Source: Colletes latitarsis (taxonomy: Eukaryota > Arthropoda > Insecta > Hymenoptera > Colletidae). From it: 64,000 nucleotides of DNA. Both the position numbers and the translations under genes were made by a program. The DNA lies in NCBI RefSeq assembly GCF_051014445.1, contig NW_027488365.1:1860001-1924000 (forward strand), given 5' to 3'. Every line of letters starts with the position of its first letter. Position 1 is the first letter of the stretch. Below the pieces are notes generated by a model. It was not told the origin of the DNA. It did not search any database and was given only the letters and a program-made list of their open reading frames with translations. Of this stretch, positions 23,666 to 35,500 are shown in pieces.

Positions 23666-24232
23666 ATGAGCGACACAAGTTCCGACACGAGTCGAGTGGA
23701 AGAGATTTCGGTCTCGGGCGACCCCGAGATCGACGAAAGGTTCGGGCGGATACTGAAACTCGGGGAAACGTCCAGCCTCGGGACGTCGGACCCTGGGGGC
23801 TCCACCGCGGAAACCCCGAGTGAACCGGACGTCACCCTTTGCTTCGGCCGGGAATCCTTTCGAATCCCGGCCAGGATTTTAACAACGGCGCGGAAATACC
23901 ACTGCCGGGTGCCCGGAGGGCAATATATCCTTCGATGGGGACCAGAGGGCAACCTCCGGTCCTGTAATTGGAGGGCCGACAAGGCCGCGGAGACACCGCC
24001 AGCCGCAACGCCTGCGCCAACATCGACGGTGGCCGCCCCCGCTGGACAGGCTCCGCGGCCGAAAAGAAAGCGGAAGAAGCCGGCGAACAAGACCCCGGCC
24101 AATCCTGGACCGTCCAGTAGCGGCCTGCAGCCGCCAGCTCCTACAGGCCCGCAGGCCAAGCGGAAAAAAGGGCCTGGCAGCCGTACGGTCAGATCGCCAT
24201 GGCAAAGGCCATGGCGGACCAAATGCTCATGA
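23666..24232 (+). CDS. Extra retrotransposon open frame, unknown function (188 aa)
   Basis: I do not recognise this protein. Residues 1-56 are rich in Ser, Thr, Asp and Glu. Residues 57-105 form the only part that looks folded, with C59, C80, C100 and aromatic residues (FRIPAR, YILRWGP). The rest is Pro/Ala/Thr-rich with two basic clusters, RPKRKRKK (131-138) and AKRKK (164-168), which look like nuclear-localisation signals. There is no signal peptide, no hydrophobic membrane segment and no furin-like site, so it is not an evident envelope. It lies in the position of env or accessory genes, 234 bp after gag-pol, and may be translated from a spliced RNA. The ATG at 23666 has A at -3. It ends in a different frame from an overlapping frame that stays open from 24121 to 24276. 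It could also be a captured host fragment or non-coding, since its high GC favours chance open frames, including a 264-codon one on the opposite strand. Confidence 0.55.
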   Translation: MSDTSSDTSRVEEISVSGDPEIDERFGRILKLGETSSLGTSDPGGSTAETPSEPDVTLCFGRESFRIPARILTTARKYHCRVPGGQYILRWGPEGNLRSCNWRADKAAETPPAATPAPTSTVAAPAGQAPRPKRKRKKPANKTPANPGPSSSGLQPPAPTGPQAKRKKGPGSRTVRSPWQRPWRTKCS

Positions 24233-24276
24233 CCTCCATGCGCTACATACATCAAGCTGCAGCTGGTCAATTGTAA
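24121..24276 (+). other. Overlapping open frame at the end of the extra ORF
   Basis: In the -1 frame relative to 23666-24232 the sequence stays open from 24121 to a TAA at 24274-24276. It contains an ATG at 24199 that would give 25 residues, several of them Met and Ala, of helical character. An A6 run at 24164-24169 lies in the overlap. This could be an alternative C-terminal end, a decay product or coincidence. Confidence 0.25.
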
Positions 24277-24394
24277 GTACTTTTGATTTTTTACAATTAA
24301 AAGTGCGCGAGTTCTCTCTCTCCGCGTAAAAAAGTGACCGTACGGGACTACCGCGTTCTCCGGGTATTGCACAATTCGTGCAAGGGGGGCGGTA
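24233..24394 (+). other. 3' untranslated region with GTAAGT, hairpin and polypurine tract
   Basis: GTAAGT (24273-24278) matches the splice-donor core. AATTGTAA (24269-24276) can pair with TTACAATT (24291-24298). The rest, 24299-24381, shows nothing I can name. The polypurine tract closes the region. Confidence 0.5.
24382..24392 (+). other. Polypurine tract
   Basis: AAGGGGGGCGG ends 2 bp before the TG of the right LTR. This is the expected place and composition for the RNase H-resistant primer of plus-strand cDNA. It is short and interrupted by one C. Confidence 0.75.
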
Positions 24395-25931
24395 TGTTTA
24401 AATATGTTAAAAAATTATTTAAAATCGCGTTAGTCTGAAAATATTAAATTCTCGGCTGCGATTCCCGTATCCGTTTGTGTACGTGACACTGCGGAAGGTT
24501 AAGCGTTCGTCAGGTTCGTTGAACGTTCGGACGATTTAAAACCGCGGCCGTTTACGTGTTTTTGTACGCCGACCTCACGCGAAGATTCGCTTCACACCGG
24601 TTTAAACGGTATCGTGACGTCAGCGTCGAGAGAGAGAACCGTATGATATATTGAAAAGAGATCGACAGCTGAATTCGGCAGCGCCGCGTCGCGACGACAA
24701 GGTGCGACCGAGTCTTCGTCTGTCGATCCGCGACGATATTCGTAATTATTCACGAGCCGACTGCCAACGGGAGCGGATCCCAGAAGATCTCGCTCCTCAA
24801 GTACGGACTCGCATATAACATTTGGACTTGTTTAACAAAGAATTCTCTCCGTTGCTGCGGTTAGAGTTTCCTAGAACAATCTACCTGCGAGAAAAGGGAG
24901 GTCGTCATACACGCTGCGCGTGGCGCGACCGCCTTCGCTAGGAAGGATTGTACGTTGCAGTCGTTGCCGCGACCGCGACGTAAGGGACTCAGGGTGCACC
25001 CACCCAGAATCCCTTTAAAGCTATACGGCTTTGGAGCCTCCCAAAGGTCATACCGTTGAATCGGTACCGCCTCGTGGAGTGCTCTTCGTGCAAAGGTCGC
25101 CAAAAAACCCTCTCCAAAAACCCGTCGGTGTACGAGTCGACCGTACACCCTACGGAGGAGTTCGGGTTCAAGGTCGCCTCACCTTCCGTCACGCCGCCTA
25201 CCAAATACGGTCCCCGTGCAACACGGTCGCCGGGTAGGCTTTATAGTGCGGTTGGACCCGCGAGGGATTTTTTGCAAAGGACACTTTACTGTCACGGTCC
25301 CCGGTAGAAACGGTCGCCGTGCAGTAATTTTACAGTGTCGCAGGAAATCTCCTCGCACGACGTTCCTACGTCACCCGCACGGAGAGCGTGCTCACGGGAT
25401 CCACCCATTTGGAGCTTTACGACCTCCATTTGGTGACCCGTCCGTGGCCAAGTCGCCACCGACAGATACGAGTGAATTCTCTTCTGTTCAGGGCAAAAGT
25501 ATCGCTGATAATTTCAATAAATAATTATCAGCGTACAAGTACAAATTTACAGTCCACTGATTCACGTTAAACGACAGCTGATTCCCCCCTCCCTGCGCAC
25601 CGCTGGTCGCTAGGAGAGCGAGGCGAGCAGCTGACGAGCGTGTTTACGATACGTGTACGCACGTATTTAATCTGAACAAACCTTTGTTACAGCAACCAAG
25701 GTCCATCCCAACCGGGGCAACGCCGGTGAAGCCACACCCCTGGCTGGATTAAAAATTAATTCTTTTTTTGTAATTTATATTTTTTATTTTTTTCATCTCT
25801 TTTTTTGTTAAAATTAAATAAACGGCTTGTCGCTTCGCGACAAGCGAAAATTACAAAATAAAAAACTTATCAATCACTCTCCCTAGTATTTCCCTCGTCC
25901 GGACCCCGGTTAGAACCCTTAGTTTCTAACA
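24395..25931 (+). repeat. 3' long terminal repeat (1537 bp)
   Basis: Same sequence as the left LTR shifted by 7925 bp, with one T fewer in the final T run before CTAACA. It holds the matching CRE-like site (24615-24622), AATAAA motifs (25516 and 25817) and hairpin (25825-25845). Here the polyadenylation signals would be the functional ones. Confidence 0.95.
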
Positions 25932-25936
25932 TACTT
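25932..25936. repeat. Target-site duplication, right copy (TACTT)
   Basis: Repeats 16465-16469. The satellite continues from here with CATGGCTGGATCC, in the phase expected for the broken monomer. Confidence 0.93.
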
Positions 25937-26949
25937 CATGGCTGGATCCTGGGCTTTTTCTGGATTGCATCACGTAGTAATGAAGTACAAGACTGAAACA
26001 GTCAATTGAACCTGGTCTCCATCAATATCTTAGAGGACAACGCAAGTTAGGCCTGGGATAGGTCTTGGATTTGCCCTCATCAGGCTCATACTTTCGCATA
26101 TTTCTCATACTTCATGGCTAGATCCTGGGCTATTTCTGGATTGGATCACGTTGTAAAGTGGTACCACACTGGAACATTCAATGAAACCTGTTCTGGATAA
26201 ATATTTTAGAGGATAACGCATGTTAGGTCTGGGTTAGGTCTAGGATTTGCCCTCATCAGGCTCATTCTTTCGCATATTTCTCATACTTGATGGCTAGATC
26301 CTGGACTTTTTCTGGATTGCATCACGTAGTAATGTGGTACCACGCTGAAACAGTCAACTAAACCTGGTTTCGATCAATATGTTAGAGGATAACGCAAGTT
26401 AGGTATGGGATAGGTCTAGGATTTGCCCTCATCAGGCTCTTACTTTCGCATATTTCTCATACTTCATGGCTAGATCCTGGGCTTTTTCTGGATTGCATCA
26501 CGTAGCAATGAAGTACAACACTGAAACAGTCAATTAAACCTGGTTTCCATCAATATTTTAGAGGACAACGCATGTTAGGTCTAGGTTAGGCCTGGGATTT
26601 GCCCTCATCAGGGTCATACTGTCGCAGTTTTAACATACTTGTTGAACGGATCCTGGGTTTTTTCTGGTTTGGTTCACGTAGTAATGTGGTACCACACTGA
26701 AACATTCAATTAAACCTGGTCTTGATAAATATTTTAGAGGATAACGCAAGTTAAGTCTGGGATAGGTCTGGGATTTGACCTCATCAGACTCATACTTTCG
26801 CGTTTTTCACATACTTGTTGAACAGATCCTGGGTTTTTTCTGGTTTGGATCACGTAGTAGTGTGGTACCACACTGAAACAGTCCATTAAACCTGGTTGCG
26901 ATCAATATTTTAGAGGATAACGCATGTTAGGTCTGGGATAGGTCTAGGA

Positions 26950-29755
26950 TATGCCCTCATCAGGCTCATACTTTCGCATATCTCTCATACTTCATGGCTA
27001 GATCCTGGGCTATTTCTGGATTGGATCATGTAGTAATGTGGCACCACACTGAAACAGTCAATTAAACCTGGTTTTGATCAATATTTTAGAGAATAATTCA
27101 TGTTAGGTCTAGGTTAGGTCAGGGATTTACTCTCATCAGGCTCATTCTTTCGCATATTTCTCATACTTGATGGCTAGATCCTGGGCTTTTTCTGGATTGC
27201 ATCACGTAGTAATGAAGTACAACACTGAAACAGTCAATTAAACTTGGCTTCCATCAATATTTTAGAGGACAACGCATGTTAGGTCTAGGTTAGGCCTGGG
27301 ATTTGCCCTCATCAGGGTCATACTGTCGCAGTTTTAAGATACTTGTTCAACGGATCCTGGGTTTTTTCTGGTTTGGTTCACGTAGTAATGTGGTACCACA
27401 CAGAAACATTCTATTAAACCTGGTCTTGATAAATATTTTAGAGGGTAACGCATGTTAGGTTTGGGTTAGGTCTAGGATTTGCCCTCATCAGGCTCATACT
27501 TTCGCATATTTCTCATACTTCATGGCTAGATCCTGGGTTTTTTCTGGTTTGGATCACGTAGTAGTGTGGTACCACACTGAAACAGTCCATTAAACCTGGT
27601 TGCGATCAATATTTTAGAGGATAACGCATGTTAGGTCTGGGTTTGGTCTAGGATTTGCCCTCATCAGGCTCATTCTTTCGCATATTTCTCATACTTGATG
27701 GCTAGATCCTGGGCTTTTTCTGGATTGCATCACGTAGTAATGTGGTACCACGCTGAAACAGTCAATTAAACCTGGTTTCCATCAATATTTTAGAGGACAA
27801 CGCATGTTAGGTCTAGGTTAGGCCTGGGATTTGCCCTCATCAGGGTCATACTGTCGCAGTTTTAACATACTTGTTGAACGGATCCTGGGTTTTTTCTGGT
27901 TTGGTTCACGTAGTAATGTGGTACCACACTGAAACATTGAATTAAACCTGGTCTTGATAAATATTTTAGAGGATAACGCAAGTTACGTCTGGGATAGGTC
28001 TGGGATTTGACCTCATCAGACTCATACTTTCGCGTTTTTCACATACTTGTTGAACAGATCCTGGGTTTTTTCTGGTTTGGATCACGTAGTAGTGTGGTAC
28101 CACACTGAAACAGTCCATTAAACCTGGTTGCGATCAATATTATAGAGGATAACGCATGTTAGGTCTGGGTTAGGTCTATTATTTGCCCTCATCAGGCTCA
28201 TTCTTTCGCATATTTCTCAAACTTGATGGCTAGATCCTGGGCTTTTTCTGGATTGCATCACGTAGTAATGTGGTACCACACTGAAACATTCAATTAAACC
28301 TGGTCTTGATAAATATTTTAGATGATAACGCATGTTAGGTCTGGCTTAGGTCTAGGATTTGCCCTCATCAGGCTCATACTTTCGCATATTTCTCATACTT
28401 CATGGCTAGATCCTGGGCTATTTCTGGATTGGATCTCGTAGTAAAGTGGTACCACACTGAAACATTCAATGGAACCTGGTCTGGATAAATATTTTAGAGG
28501 ATAACGCATGTTAGGTCTGGGTTAGGTCTAGGAATTGCCCTCATCAGGCTTATTCTTTCGCATATGTCTCATACATGATGGCTAGATCCTGGGGTTTTTC
28601 TTGATCGCATCACGTAGTAATGAAGTACAACACTGAAACAGTCACTTAAACCTGGTTTCCATCAATATCTTAGAGGACAACGCAAGTTAGGTCTGGGATA
28701 GGTCTGAAATTTCCCCTCATCATGCTCATTCTTTCGCGTTTTTCACATACTTGTTGAACAGATACTGGGTTTTTTCTGGTTTGGATCACGTAGTAATGTG
28801 GTACCACGCTGAAACAGTTGATTAGACCCGGTTTCGATCAATATTTTAGAGGATAACGCAAGTTAAGTCTGGGATAGGTCTGGAATTTGACCTCATCAGA
28901 CTCATACTTTCGCATTCTTCACATACTTGTTGAACGGATCCTGGGTTTTTTCTGGTTTTGATCACGTAGTAATGTGGGACCACACTGAAACAATCAATTA
29001 AACCTGGTCTTGATAAATATTTTAGAAGATAACGCATGTTAGGTCTGGCTTAGGTCTATTATTTGCCCTCATCAGGCTCATACTTTCGCATATCTCTCAT
29101 ACTTCATGGCTAGATCCTGGGCTATTTCTGGATTGGATCATGTAGTAATGTGGCACCACACTGAAACAGTCAATTAAACCTGGTTTTGATCAATATTCTA
29201 GAGAATAATTCATGTTAGGTCTAGGTTAGGTCAGGGATTTACTCTCATCAGGCTCATTCTTTCGCATATTTCTCAAACTTGATGGCTAGATCCTGGGCTT
29301 TTTCTGGATTGCATCACGTAGTAATGAAGTACAACACTGAAACAGTCAATTAAACTTGGTTTCCATCAATATTTTAGAGGACAACGCATGTTAGGTCTAG
29401 GTTAGGCCTGGGATTTGCCCTCATCAGGGTCATACTGTCGCAGTTTTAGCATACTTGTTCAACGGATCCTGGGTTTTTTCTGGTTTGGTTCACGTAGTAA
29501 TGTGGTACCACACAGAAACATTCAATTAAACCTGGTCTTGATAAATATTTTAGAGGGTAACGCATGTTAGGTTTGGGTTAGGTCTAGGATTTGCCCTCAT
29601 CAGGCTCATACTTTCGCATATTTCTCATACTTCATGGCTAGATCCTGGGTTTATTCTGGTTTGGATCACGTAGTAGTGTGGTACCACACTGAAACAGTCG
29701 ATTAAACCTGGTTGCGATCAATATTTTAGAGGATAACGCATGTTAGGTCTGGGTT
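26950..29755. repeat. 12-monomer-spaced copies of a four-monomer block
   Basis: About 26950-27635 recurs at about 29062-29750, a shift of 2112 bp (12 x 176). Shared markers are GCATATCTCTCATAC, GGATCATGTAGTAATGTGGCACC, CCTGGTTTTGATC and GGGATTTACTCTC. An older relative of the first monomer is near 8175 in the left arm. Confidence 0.75.
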
Positions 29756-32599
29756 AGGTCTGGTATTTGCCCTCATCAGGCTCATTCTTTCGCATATTTC
29801 TCAAACTTGATGGCTAGATCCTGGGCTTTTTCTGGATTGCATCACGTAGTAATGTAGTACCACACTGAAACATTCAATTAAACCTGGTCTTGATAAATAT
29901 TTCAGAGGATAACGCATGTTAGGTCTGGGTTAGGTCTAGGATTTGCACTCATCAGGCTCATACTTTCGCATATTTCTCATACTTCATGGCTAGATCCTGG
30001 GCTTTTTCTGGATTGCATCACGTAGTAATGAAGTACAACACTGAAACAGTCACTTAAACCTGGTTTCCATCAATATCTTAGAGGACAACGCATGTTAGGT
30101 CTGGGATAGGCCTGGGATTTGCCCTCATCAGGCTCATACTTTCGCATATTTCTCATACTTCATGGCTAGATCCTGGGTTTATTCTGGTTTGGATCACGTA
30201 GTAGTGTGGTACCACACTGAAACAGTCGATTAAACCTGGTCTTGATAAATATTTCAGAGGATAACGCATGTTAGGTCTGGGTTAGGTCTAGGATTTGCAC
30301 TCATCAGGCTCATACTTTCGCATATTTCTCATACTTCATGGCTAGATCCTGGGCTTTTTCTGGATTGCATCACGTAGTAATGAAGTACAACACTGAAACA
30401 GTCAATTGAACCTGGTCTCCATCAATATCTTAGAGGACAACGCACGTTAGGTCTGGGATAGGTCTTGGATTTGCCCTCATCAGGCTCATACTTTCGCATA
30501 TTTCTCATACTTCATGGCTAGATCCTGGGCTATTTCTGGATTGGATCACGTAGTAAAGTGGTACCACACTGAAACATTCAATGAAACCTGGTCTGGATAA
30601 ATATTTTAGAGGATAACGCATGTTAGGTCTGGGTTAGGTCTAGGATTTGCCCTCATCAGGCTCATTCTTTCGCATATTTCTCATACTTGATGGCTAGATC
30701 CTGGGCTTTTTCTGGATTGCATCACGTGGTAATGTGGTACCACGCTGAAACAGTCAATTAAACCTGGTTTCGATCAATATGTTAGAGGATAACGCAAGTT
30801 AGGTATGGGATAGGTCTAGGATTTGCCCTCATCAGGCTCATTCTTTCGCATATTTCTCATACTTCATGGCTAGATCCTGGGCTTTTTCTGGATTGCATCA
30901 CGTAGTAATGAAGTACAACACTGAAACAGTCAATTAAACCTGGTTTCCATCAATATTTTAGAGGACAACGCATGTTAGGTCTAGGTTCGGCCTGGGATTT
31001 GCCCTCATCAGGGTCATACTGTCGCAGTTTTAACATACTTGTTCAACGGATCCTGGGTTTTTTCTGGTTTGGTTCACGTAGTAATGTGGTACCACACTGA
31101 AACATTCAATTAAACCTGGTCTTGATAAATATTTTAGAGGATAACGCAAGTTAAGTCTGGGATAGGTCTGGGATTTGACCTCATCAGACTCATACTTTCG
31201 CGTTTTTCACATACTTGTTGAACAGATCCTGGGTTTTTTCTGGTTTGGATCACGTAGTAGTGTGGTACCACACTGAAACAGTCCATTAAACCTGGTTGCG
31301 ATCAATATTATAGAGGATAACTCATGTTAGGTCTGGGTTAGGTCTAGTATTTGCCCTCATCAGGCTCATTCTTTCGCATATTTCTCAAACTTGATGGCTA
31401 GATCCTGGGCTTTTTCTGGATTGCATCACGTAGTAATGTGGTACCACACTGAAACATTCAATTAAACCTGGTCTTGATAAATATTTTAGAAGATAACGCA
31501 TGTTAGGTCTGGGTTAGGTCTAGGATTTGCCCTCATCAGGCTCATACTTTCGCATATTTCTCATACTTCATGGCTAGATCCTGGGCTATTTCTGGATTGG
31601 ATCTCGTAATAAAGTGGTACCACACTGAAACTTTCAATGGAACCTGGTCTGGATAAATATTTTAGAGGATAACGCATGTTAGGGCTGGGTTAGGTCTAGG
31701 AATTGCCCTCATCAGGCTTATTCTTTCGCATATGTCTCGTACATGATGGCTAGATCCTGGGCTTTTTCTTGATCGCATCACGTAGTAATGAAGTACAACA
31801 CTGAAACAGTCACTTAAACCTGGTTTCCATCAATATCTTAGAGGACAACGCATGTTAGGTCTAGGTTAGGCCTGGGATTTGCCCTCATCAGGGTCATACT
31901 GTCGCAGTTTTAACATACTTGTTGAACGGATCCTGGGTTTTTTCTGGTTTGGTTCACGTAGTAATGTGGTACCACACTGAAACATTCAATTAAACCTGGT
32001 CTTGATAAATATTTTAGAGGATAACGCAAGTTAAGTCTGGGATAGATCTGGGATTTGACCTCATCAGACTCATACTTTCGCGTTTTTCACATACTTGTTG
32101 AACAGATCCTGGGTTTTATCTGGTTTGGATCACGTAGGTTTGTGGTACCACACTGAAACAGTCCATTAAACCTGGTTGCGATCAATATTATAGAGGATAA
32201 CGCATGTTAGGTCTGGGTTAGGTCTAGTATTTGCCCTCATCAGGCTCATTCTTTCGCATATTTCTCAAACTTGATGGCTAGATCCTGGGCTTTTTCTGGA
32301 TTGCATCACGTAGTAATGAAGTACAACACTGAAACAGTCACTTAAACCTGGTTTCCATCAATATCTTAGAGGACAACGCAAGTTTGGTCTGGGATAGGTC
32401 TGAAATTTGCCCTCATCAGGCTTATTCTTTCGCATATGTCTCATACATGATGGCTAGATCCTGGGCTTTTTCTTGATCGCATCACGTAGTAATGAAGTAC
32501 AACACTGAAACAGTCACTTAAACCTGGTTTCCATCAATACCTTAGAGGACAACGCAAGTTTGGTCTGGGATAGGTCTGAAATTTGCCCTCATCAGGCTC

Positions 32600-35500
32600 A
32601 TACTTTCGCGTTTTTCACATACTTGATGAACAGATCCTGGGTTTTTTCTGGTTTGGATCACGTAGTAATGTGGTACCACGCTGAAACAGTTGATTAGACC
32701 CGGTTTCGATCAATATTTTAGAGGATAACGCAAGTTAAGTCTGGGATAGGTCTGGAATTTGACCTCATCAGACTCATACTTTCGCGTTTTTCACATACTT
32801 GTTGAACAGATCCTGGGTTTTTTCTGGTTTGGATCACGTAGTAGTGTGGTACCACACTGAAACAGTCCATGAAACCTGGTTGCGGTCAATATTTTAGAGG
32901 ATAACGCATGTTAGGTCTGGGTTAGCTCTAGGATTTGCCCTCATCAGGCTCATTCTTTCGCATATTTCTCAAACTTCATGGCTAGATCCTGGGCTTTTTC
33001 TGGATTGCATCACGTAGTAATGTGGTACCACACTGAAACATTCAATTAAACCTGGTCTTGATAAATATTTTAGAGGATAACGCATGTTAGGTCTGGGTTA
33101 GGTCTGGGATTTGCTCTCATCAGACTCATACTTTCGCATTCTTCACATACTTGTTGAACGGATCCTGGGTTTTTTCTGGTTTGGATCACGTAGTAATGTG
33201 GGGCCACACTGAAACAGTCAATTAAACCTGGTTTCGATCAATATTTTAGAGAATAATTCATGGTAGGTCTAGGTTAGGTCTGGGATTTGCTCTTATCAGG
33301 CTCATTCTTTCGCATATTTCTCATACTTGATGGCTAGATCCTGGGCTTTTTCTGGATTGCATAACGTAGTAATGAAGTACAACACTGAAACAGTCAATTA
33401 AACCTGGTTTCCATCAATATTTTAGAGGACAACGCAAGTTAGGTCTGGGATAGATCTGGGATTCGCCCTAATCAGGCTCATACTTTCGCGTTTTTCACAT
33501 ACTTGTTGAACAGATCCTGGGTTTTTTCTGATTTGGATCACGTAGTAATGTGGTACCACACTGAAACAGTCGATTAAACCTGGTTTCGATCAATATTTTA
33601 GAGGATAACGCATGTTAGGTCTGGAATAGGTCAGGGATTTGACCTCGTCAGACTCATACTTTCGCACCCTTCACATACTCGTTGATCAGATCCTGGGTTT
33701 TTTCTGGTTTGCATCACGTAGTAATGTGGGACCACACTGAAACAGTCAATTAAATCTGGTTTCGATCAATATTTTAGAGAATAATTCATGTTGGGTCTAG
33801 GTTAGGCCTGGGATTTTCACTCATCAGACTCATACTTTCGCATTCTTCGCATACTTGTTGAACGGATCCTGGGTTTTTTCTGGTTTGGATCACGTAGTAA
33901 TGTGGGACCACACTGAAACAATCAGTTAAACCTGGTCTTGATAAATATTTTGGAGGATAACGCATGTTAGGTCTGGGTTAGGTCTAGGATTTGCCCTCAT
34001 CAGGCTCATACTTTCGCATATTTCTCATACTTCATGGCTAGATCCTGGGCTGTTTCTGGATTGGATCACGTAGTAGTGTGGTACCACACTGAAACAGTCA
34101 ATTAAACCTGCTTTTAATCAATATTTTAGAGAATAATTCATGTTAGGTCTAGGTTAGGTCAGGGATTTACTCTCATCAGGCTCATTCTTTCGCATATTTC
34201 TCATACTTGATGGATAGATCCTGGGCTTTTTCTGGATTGCATCACGTAGTAATGAAGTACAACACTGAAACAGTCAATTAAACCTGGTCTTGATAAATAT
34301 TTTAGAGGATAACGCATGTTAGGTTTGGGTTAGGTCTAGGATTTGCCCTCATCAGGCTCATACTTTCGCATATTTCTCATACTTCATGGCTAGATCCTGG
34401 GTTTTTTCTGGTTTGGATCACGTAGTAGTGTGGTACCACACTGAAACAGTCCATTAAACCTGGTTGCGATCAATATTTTAGAGGATAACGCATGTTAGGT
34501 CTGGGTTAGGTCTAGTATTTGCCCTCATCAGGCTCATTCTTTCGCATATTTCTCAAACTTGATGGCTAGGTCCTGGGCTTTTTCTGGATTGCATCACGTA
34601 GTAATGTAGTACCACACTGAAACATTCATTTAAACCTGGTCTTGATAAATATTTCAGAGGATAACGCATGTTAGGTCTGGGTTAGGTCTAGGATTTGCAC
34701 TCATCAGGCTCATACTTTCGCATATTTCTCATACTTCATGGCTAGATCCTGGGCTTTTTCTGGATTGCATCACGTAGTAATGATGTACAACACTGAAACA
34801 GTCAATTGAACCTGGTCTCCATCAATATCTTAGAGGACAACGCAAGTTAGGTCTGGGATAGGTCTTGGATTTGCCCTCATCAGGCTCATACTTTCGCATA
34901 TTTCTCATACTTCATGGCGAGATCCTGGGCTATTTCTGGATTGGATCACGTAGTAAAGTGGTACCACACTGAAACATTCAATGAAACCTGGTCTGGATAA
35001 ATATTTTAGAGGATAACGCATGTTAGGTCTGGGTTAGGTCTAGGATTTGCCCACATCAGGCTCATTCTTTCGCATATTTCTCATACTTGATGGCTAGATC
35101 CTGGGCTTTTTCTGGTTTGGATCACGTAGTAATGTGGGACCACACTGAAACAATCAATTAAACCTGGTCTTGATAAATATTTTGGAGGATAACGCATGTT
35201 AGGTCTGGGTTAGGTCTAGGATTTGCCCTCATCAGGCTCATACTTTCGCATATTTCTCATACTTCATGGCTAGATCCTGGGCTGTTTCTGGATTGGATCA
35301 CGTAGTAGTGTGGTACCACACTGAAACAGTCAATTAAACCTGCTTTTAATCAATATTTTAGAGAATAATTCATGTTAGGTCTAGGTTAGGTCAGGGATTT
35401 ACTCTCATCAGGCTCATTCTTTCGCATATTTCTCATACTTGATGGATAGATCCTGGGCTATTTCTGGATTGCATCACGTAGTAATGAAGTACAACACTGA

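Larger units (their letters stand above)
16470..25931 (+). mobile_element. Complete BEL/Pao-family LTR retrotransposon (9462 bp)
   Basis: Order: LTR (16470-18007), tRNA-Tyr primer site (18011-18028), leader, gag-pol (18134-23431), structured spacer, extra frame (23666-24232), polypurine tract (24382-24392), LTR (24395-25931). BEL/Pao assignment rests on the domain order protease, reverse transcriptase, RNase H, integrase; on the gag zinc knuckles ending in HHALLH; on a YVDD reverse transcriptase; and on a C-terminal domain of the DUF5641 type. The element is inserted in the satellite with a TACTT duplication. The only LTR difference I found is one T in the final run (TTTT at 17998-18001, TTT at 25923-25925). 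With every frame open this indicates a recent, perhaps still competent, copy. The long LTRs and the extra 3' frame are unusual for the family as I know it. Confidence 0.96.

Noticed and set aside
23666..24232. Envelope gene of the retrotransposon
   Set aside because: No signal peptide, no hydrophobic fusion or membrane segment and no glycoprotein-like Cys pattern; the protein is basic and Pro-rich.
23578..24372. 264-codon minus-strand frame opposite the extra ORF
   Set aside because: It is longer than the sense frame, but GC-rich sequence with few TA-containing codons often leaves the antisense open. It shows no recognisable domain and would run antisense to the element's transcript. Antisense RNA or conservation data could revive it.
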